A DNA stretch of 64,000 nt from Boletus sp. NGJ (Eukaryota > Basidiomycota > Agaricomycetes > Boletales > Boletaceae), in the NCBI GenBank assembly GCA_019096195.1, contig JAGTXK010000022.1, forward strand, positions 124,001-188,000, in the 5' to 3' direction. The notes beneath the pieces were generated by a model. The model was not told the origin of the DNA and did not search any database. It saw only the letters and a list, made by a program, of their open reading frames with translations. How positions within the stretch are numbered: the first letter of the stretch is position 1; each line of letters begins with the position of its first letter. Below are positions 57,991 to 64,000 of this stretch, in pieces. A program made the position numbers and the translations under genes.

Positions 57991-60900
57991 TTCGCGTGAT
58001 TACCCGTAACGTCACGTAGGTGTGATAACCCCATTTATCTCGACTTTGGGGCGTGCACCACCTCTCTGTAGTAAGAGAGTTATCCTCCGGTTCCTATCGC
58101 TCGACTCTCCCATTTCCTGACGGTGCGCGGTCTTTCCCGCCGTTATTTTTTGCAGATCTGCCTTCAGACACCCCCCGCACGTACAACGTGTTCAGACGCC
58201 GCTACGTCTGGGCGCACCCCGACTACTCATTTGTAGTCCACACCAGTCCTCACCACCTACTCCACGCACGACCACCGCCACCGAACAATCACCCGACTTG
58301 CTCAGCTCGCCGGACTTACGACGAGATGAGCCACGCACCCCTCCCAACAGCCGTACTCGCGCCCCGCGTCCGCCGCCCCGGCCCCGGGCAGCTTCAGGGA
58401 CCTGGCCAACCGGGCGGCAGCCCAGGGCCTGCCTACCCTCCAGTTGGTCCAGCCTACCCCACCAGCAATGCCTCGATCCCCCCTACCGCAGGCCCCTCAG
58501 TCCCCTACCCGCCAAGAGGACACAGCGCAGTACCTCCTGCACCAATCCGTCCTGCGCTACAACCTGTGGCGCCAAGCGTTCGCGGCCGACGCCGCAGCGG
58601 CTGGACCGCCCCCTCCAATCGAGCTGCCGAGAGTGGACCCTCCCGCAGCCGCACACGCAGTCCCCTCCCCGAGCTCACGGTATCCGAGGTCCAGCATCCC
58701 TTCTCCAGGGAGGACTCCCCGGCTGGTCCCACCGCAGGGCCCAGCTCCCTCGCGCCCGCTCCCCTCGCCCCCGCAGCCGAGCTCGCCCTCCCACTCGAGT
58801 TCACCTGGGATCCCGCGGCCCGCCGCACGTGGCTTTCCCCCCGACCTCCCCGAGGATAGGGAAGAGCCTGGCCGCTAAACCCGAGCACTACGACGGGAAC
58901 AAGGAGAAGTTCGTGCAATGGTGGAGGACCGTCACCCTCTACCTGAACGGCTTCGAGAGCATGCCGACCGACCGGCAGAAAAATCCTCATCACCCTGTCG
59001 TACATGCGAGGTGACAATGCCGCTGGGCGGTTCTCAGACCTTCTGGTGGAAGGTGACGCATACGCAGCCGTCAACTTCGAGTTTTTCGTGGAAAAGCTCA
59101 AGAAGACGTTCCAACCCGCCGGTCTCGTTCGACTGGCTGAACAGAAAGCTGTTCTCCCTTCGCCAAGGGAAGGACACCGTGGAGGACTACTTCACGCGAC
59201 TGTATCCAGCTGGCCATCGAGGCCAAGTTCGACGTGAGGATTAACGGGCGGACGATCGTCAACCAGATTCGACACCAAGCCCGGAACGAGCTGGTTGAGT
59301 ACGTCGAGAGGTACAAGCCAGACCTCATCGACTCCACCGACGTCCGTGAGTGGGAGACCGCCTCTGGTGCGGGCAGAGGAGGTACTCGGCGCCATCGCGG
59401 AGCGCAAGAGAACCTCCAACGTCTACGCCACCGGCCCCACCTATAACCCCCGTTTCATCCCGCGTCCCCGCTCCTACGCACCGCCCGCCGCTCCCCCTGC
59501 CTACTCGCCCGCCCCCCTCGGCGCCCGCTACGCGCCCGCACCCTCAGCAAACCGGGACCTTCCCCGGACAAGGCGCTCCTATGGAGCTAGACAAGGCACG
59601 CGCAGCTGGACTGTGCCGAAAATGCAGGAAACCCTGGCCCTGCGCCGACCACCCGCCCCGCCCTCGCCCTCAAGCGAGGAGCATAACGGTAAACGGCCAG
59701 GAGGTTTCCCCGAGATGTTTGCGACAATCAGGAGCATGATGGACTCCGCAGAGGCTCCCCAGGAGGAGCAAGTAGTATACGCGCCCGATGTACAAAGCGA
59801 CTCGGGTTTTCAGTCTGTACAGTAGATACCAGTCGACCTGCTGTACCACCACCTAAGTCATTGCGCAATAACATGTTCTCCGTTTTAAGCATTGACGAGA
59901 CTGAAGACGAAAGTAAGGAGCGCGTAAACCTACCGGGCACTCCGCCCGTAAAACAAGTAACCATCATGCCGCGAAAGGTAAAATTCGCGCCGTCCGTAAA
60001 GCGAGACGACGGCCCGAATGATGCGGACACCATCCCTCGCAAACATCCCAAGGAGGCACGAAAGGAAGAGATGTCCTCTCGTTCCTGGCTGAACACGTTG
60101 GACCCCTGGTCTATACGTTGGATGAAGGCACAAGTGGAGAACACGGATGTTGAGCGTAGCATCCACCACTTGAAGTCCTTCGTCCACGACAGCAGGACGA
60201 TCGAAGTATCTCGGGACCTCGTGCAGGATCTCCGAAAACTTTCCGACGAAGATGCGTACTGGGTCCTCCACGACCTACAGCACGCTCCGAAATTCCGGAA
60301 AGCATCCCCCCGATCGACGAAAGCGAAACTCGCTGGAAATCCCCGTCAAAGTGACCTTCGCGAACCGACAGACCGCCAACGTCAAGGCACTGATCGACTC
60401 GGGCTGCACCGGGTCATCCATCCACGAGAACTTCGTAGCCGAAAAGGGGCTAAAAACACACTCCCTCCCCCGTCCCCTCACCGTCTACAACGCCGACGGC
60501 ACGCCAAATGCCGGAGGCAAGGTAGAAAAATTCGTGATCCTAGAACTCCAGGTGAACGACCACAAGGAACAATTGGCCCTCGCAGTAACCAACCTCGGGC
60601 CTAACACCATATTCCTTGGACACGACTGGCTGAAATCACACAACCCAGCCATCAACTGGAAGACAGGGAGAATCTCCTTCCGATGTAAAGGGGATCACGT
60701 ACCAACAACGTAGACGAGGAGGAGGACGAGATGGACGTAGATTACCAGCCTTCCCAAGGCGACCGCTTGTTCAAACTCGATGTCGTAGAGTACCTGAGCA
60801 ATCGAAACGTCGCCACCGAGGTAGCCATTAAAGACTACGTCCAGAAAAAGAAAAAGACCTTCGAGGAAGCCGCCCCGAAGTACGTCCACGAGTATCAAGG

Positions 60901-63900
60901 ACGTCTTCGACAAAGAAAGCTTCGATGCGCTGCCCCCGAGACGCCCTTGGGACCACGCCATCGAGCTCCTCCCCGGGAACCACGAGGTGGACTGCAAGGT
61001 CTACCCCCTCAACCCCGGCGAGCAAAAAGAACTCGACTCCTTCCTCGAGGAGAACCTTAAATCCGGGAGGATACGACCCTCCAAATCACCCTTCGCGTCG
61101 GCCTTCTTCTTCATCAAGAAGAAAGATGGACGCCTCCGCCCTGTACAAGATTACCACAAGCTAAACGCGGTAACAAAACGAAACGCTACCCGCTCCCGCT
61201 CATAAGCGAACTGGTCGACAAACTCAAGTCGGCCAAATACTACACAAAGTTCGACGTGAGATGGGGGTACAACAATGTACGAATGGCAGAAGGGATGACG
61301 AATGGAAGGCCGCCTTCCGAACAAACCGCGGGCTATTCGAGCCCCTCGTGATGTTCTTCGGACTCACCAACTCCCCAGCGACGTTCCAAACGATGATGAA
61401 CGCGCTGTTCAGACAGCTGGTGGACCGAGGCGTAGTGGTCGTCTACATAGACGATATCATGATATTCACGAGACGCTCGAAGAACACCGCAAGGTAGTAC
61501 GAGAAGTGCTACAAATCCTCCGGGACGCCCACCTCTACCTGCGCCACGACAAATGCGACTTCGAAGTCCAAGAAACCGAATTCCTCGGGCTCATCGTCGC
61601 ACAAGACAAGGTGAAGATGGACGAGAAGAAAGGTGGAAGCCATCAAGAGCTGGCCACGTCCCCACCTCGAAGAAAACACTCGAGGTTTCCTCGGATTCCT
61701 CAACTTCTACCGACGGTTCGTCAAGAACTTCGCAATGATAGCGCGCCCCCTCAACGCGCTCACGTCGGTAAAGAAAGACTTCGAGTGGACGACGGCCTGC
61801 CAAGAGGCCTTCCAAACCCTCAAGGACACCATCTCCTCCGCCCCGGCGCTCGCCATGCCCACCGACACCGACCCCTACCGCATCGAAACCGACGGCTCGG
61901 GCATCGGCATCGGCGCCATCCTCTCCCAAAGACACGACGGCATATGGCACCCCGTCGCATTCATCTCCCGTTCCCTCAACGACGCCGAGAGGAACTACCA
62001 CGCCGCCGACCTCGAGATGCTAGCCATCATGTTCGCCCTCAACGAAGTGGCGACAATACCTCCTCGAGGCAGCCCACCCAATCGAGATCTGGACGGATCA
62101 CAAGAACCTCGAGTTCTTCCGCAAACCCCAGGATCTCACCCGCCGCCAGGCCAGGTGGCAACAAGTCCTACAAGAATACCATGTAGTAATCAGCCACCGA
62201 CCTGGCAAAACCAACCCCGCGGATCCTCTGTCCCGGAGGCCAGACTTTGAAAAGGGGGTGACATCCGACAACACCGCACAAACCTTACTCCCCGACGCCC
62301 TTTTTTCGCCCCCACCATCACCCACCTCCACGACAGTCTCACTCAAAGCCGTCGCACCAGCGAGCACGCTCTCAAGAATCACGAAACTGCAATACAAACT
62401 TGAGCAGTTCGCCAAAGAAGGCCTAGAGAAAGAAAGACTCCCCCTGGACCCGCAAGGACGGACTCGTCCACTGGAAATCGCTCGTTTACGTGCCAAACGA
62501 CGCGAAACTCCGAGAGGACATCCTCATCGCCAACCATGATCATCCGATCGCCGGCCACCCCGGCATCCGGCGCACTCGCGATCTGATCATGAGCGAATAC
62601 TACTGGCCCTCGCTTCGACGCGACGTGGAGTCATACGTCAAAGGGTGTGACACATGCCAAAAGGTTAAAGCCAAAACCTCGGCAATCAACACACCACTCC
62701 ACCCGAATGAGATCCCATCATCCCCCTGGGAAATCATCTCCGTCGACCTGATCGGCCCCCTCCCCAATCAGATGGCAAGAACGCCATTCTGGTTATCGTC
62801 GACTCGTTTCTCGAAAATGATCCACCTAGCCCCGGTGATGGACACCATCACGTCACAAGGAGTCGCGACAATCTTCCGCGACCAAGTCTTCAAACTCCAC
62901 GGTGTCCCCCGCAAAGTGATCTCCGATCGAGGAACCCAATTCGTGTCGTCGTTCATGCGCGACCTCTACTCGCTTCTCAACATCGAAGCAACCCGTCTAC
63001 CGCTTACCACCCCCAGACCGACGGCCAGACGGAACGCGTCAACCGAGAAGTCGAGAAGTACCTGCGCATCTACGTAAACCATCGCCAAACCGACTGGGCC
63101 GAATGGCTACCCCTAGCCGAGTTCGCCCACAACTCGCAAACCACCAGCGCAACCGGCGTCTCACCCTTCCTGCTCAACTACGGGCAACAACCACTCATAC
63201 CCAACAAACGAGTGGAAGTAAGGAACGAGTCCGCCGCCGCCTTCGCCGAAACAATGAAAACCCACCACAACTCGGCCAAGGACGCGCTAGAGAAAGCGGC
63301 AGAGGCGATGAAGAAGGCGCACGACAAGCGCGCATCCCCCGCCGTCGAATACACCGTCGGACAACAGGTTCTACTCGAAGGAACTCACATCCGAACCGAC
63401 CGACCCGACCAAGAAATTCGACGACAAACGACACGGCCCGTTCAAGGTGAAGCGTAAGGTAGGCGAGGCCTCCTACGAAGCTAGACCTCCCGCGAACGTG
63501 GAAAGGGATCCACCCCGTCTTCCACGAAGTCGCTCCTTACGCCCTACCACCCGGGCACCTCCCCCTCCCAGACGAAACCGAAACCACCCCCCCCGGTTAT
63601 CGTCCAACAACAAGAAGAGTACGAAGTGGAGCACGTCGCCGACTCACGTAAGCGACGCGGCAAAACCGAGTACCTCGTACAGTGGAAAGGGTACCCCCGC
63701 GAAGAACGCACTTGGGAACCAAAACGGAACGTCTCAAACGCCCCACAGGCGATCGAGAAGTTCCACCGCAGAAAACCCCACCGCCATCCGCACGCTCGCC
63801 GACAACGAGTGCGACTGCCCAACGTGCGCCTTCCCCGGAACCCCCCTATTCGACGACCCATCCTTCCGCTCGTACGCGGCCTCCTCAACCGCCTCCCCGA

Positions 63901-64000
63901 CCACCTCTTCGAGATCCCCGACCCCACAGCGACGTCAAGCTCACCGGTATCATCATCGACCGGGAGTTCGATGGCTAAAAAGGGGGTAATGAAACGAACT
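57088..64000 (+). mobile_element. Ty3-type LTR retrotransposon (chromovirus), GC-rich, broken, runs off window
   Basis: Second Ty3/gypsy chromovirus, on the plus strand, inserted in the gag part of the previous element. Parts in order: 5' LTR (from about 57088), Pro-rich gag (about 58050-59830), protease (ALIDSGCTGSS near 60390), reverse transcriptase (about 60970-61500), RNase H (about 61630-62100), integrase (about 62490-63200) and chromodomain (TEYLVQWKGYP near 63668-63700). A purine tract AAAAAGGGGG lies at about 63976-63986, followed by the first bases of the 3' LTR. It is broken, with several interruptions. The base composition is clearly richer in G and C than the older element. It is younger than its host element; LTR age needs sequence beyond the window. 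Confidence 0.88.

Noticed and set aside
58298-59014. Pro/Arg-rich frames as separate host genes
   Set aside because: They lie in the gag part of the GC-rich LTR element and in overlapping frames of the same DNA.

Overview
The window is nuclear DNA of a filamentous basidiomycete, most likely an Agaricomycete. Genes are split by many very short GT-AG introns (48-80 bp). Clade-typical families are present: DUF6593, DUF6698, FunK1 kinases, a Plavaka DNA transposon and a Crinkler-like NTPase-nuclease. Roughly the first 42 kb is compact, gene-dense housekeeping DNA; the last 20 kb is an AT-richer then GC-rich mobile-element zone.

Region 1 (1-3.5 kb) holds relics: a decayed, internally deleted protoporphyrinogen oxidase copy, a low-complexity coding-like stretch, and a broken copy of the mitoribosomal protein mS33. 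Region 2 (3.5-14.4 kb) is tight and conserved: NAA35 (NatC auxiliary subunit), mitochondrial Trp-tRNA synthetase, a small unknown protein, the working mS33 gene, an endonuclease III homologue, a THI20-type kinase/TENA fusion, and the Pol I subunit RPA34. Intergenic gaps are 50-270 bp and several promoters must be shared by divergent pairs.

Region 3 (14.6-20.5 kb) is decayed: a NOP4/RBM28 relic, then a broken Crinkler-like NTPase-nuclease gene sitting between two diverged direct repeats. Region 4 (20.5-29.4 kb) has ADA3/NGG1 (SAGA), an SLC41/MgtE divalent-cation transporter, a class I histone deacetylase, PER1 (GPI-anchor remodelling) and a DUF6593 protein. Region 5 (30.5-41.7 kb) has two MUP1-like amino-acid permeases in tandem with a truncated third copy between them, then PRPP synthetase and glutamate 5-kinase. 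The two full permeases share a nearly identical tract of about 470 bp inside much more diverged flanks, which points to recent gene conversion.

Region 6 (42.2-64 kb) starts with a NACHT fragment, then a Plavaka transposase on the minus strand. Facing away from it are a DUF6698 gene and a FunK1 kinase gene on the plus strand. A minus-strand Ty3-type chromovirus follows, itself interrupted by a second, GC-rich Ty3-type chromovirus on the plus strand that runs off the window. Both LTR elements are broken fossils. The Plavaka-DUF6698-FunK1 group is the best candidate for an undescribed cargo-bearing element.
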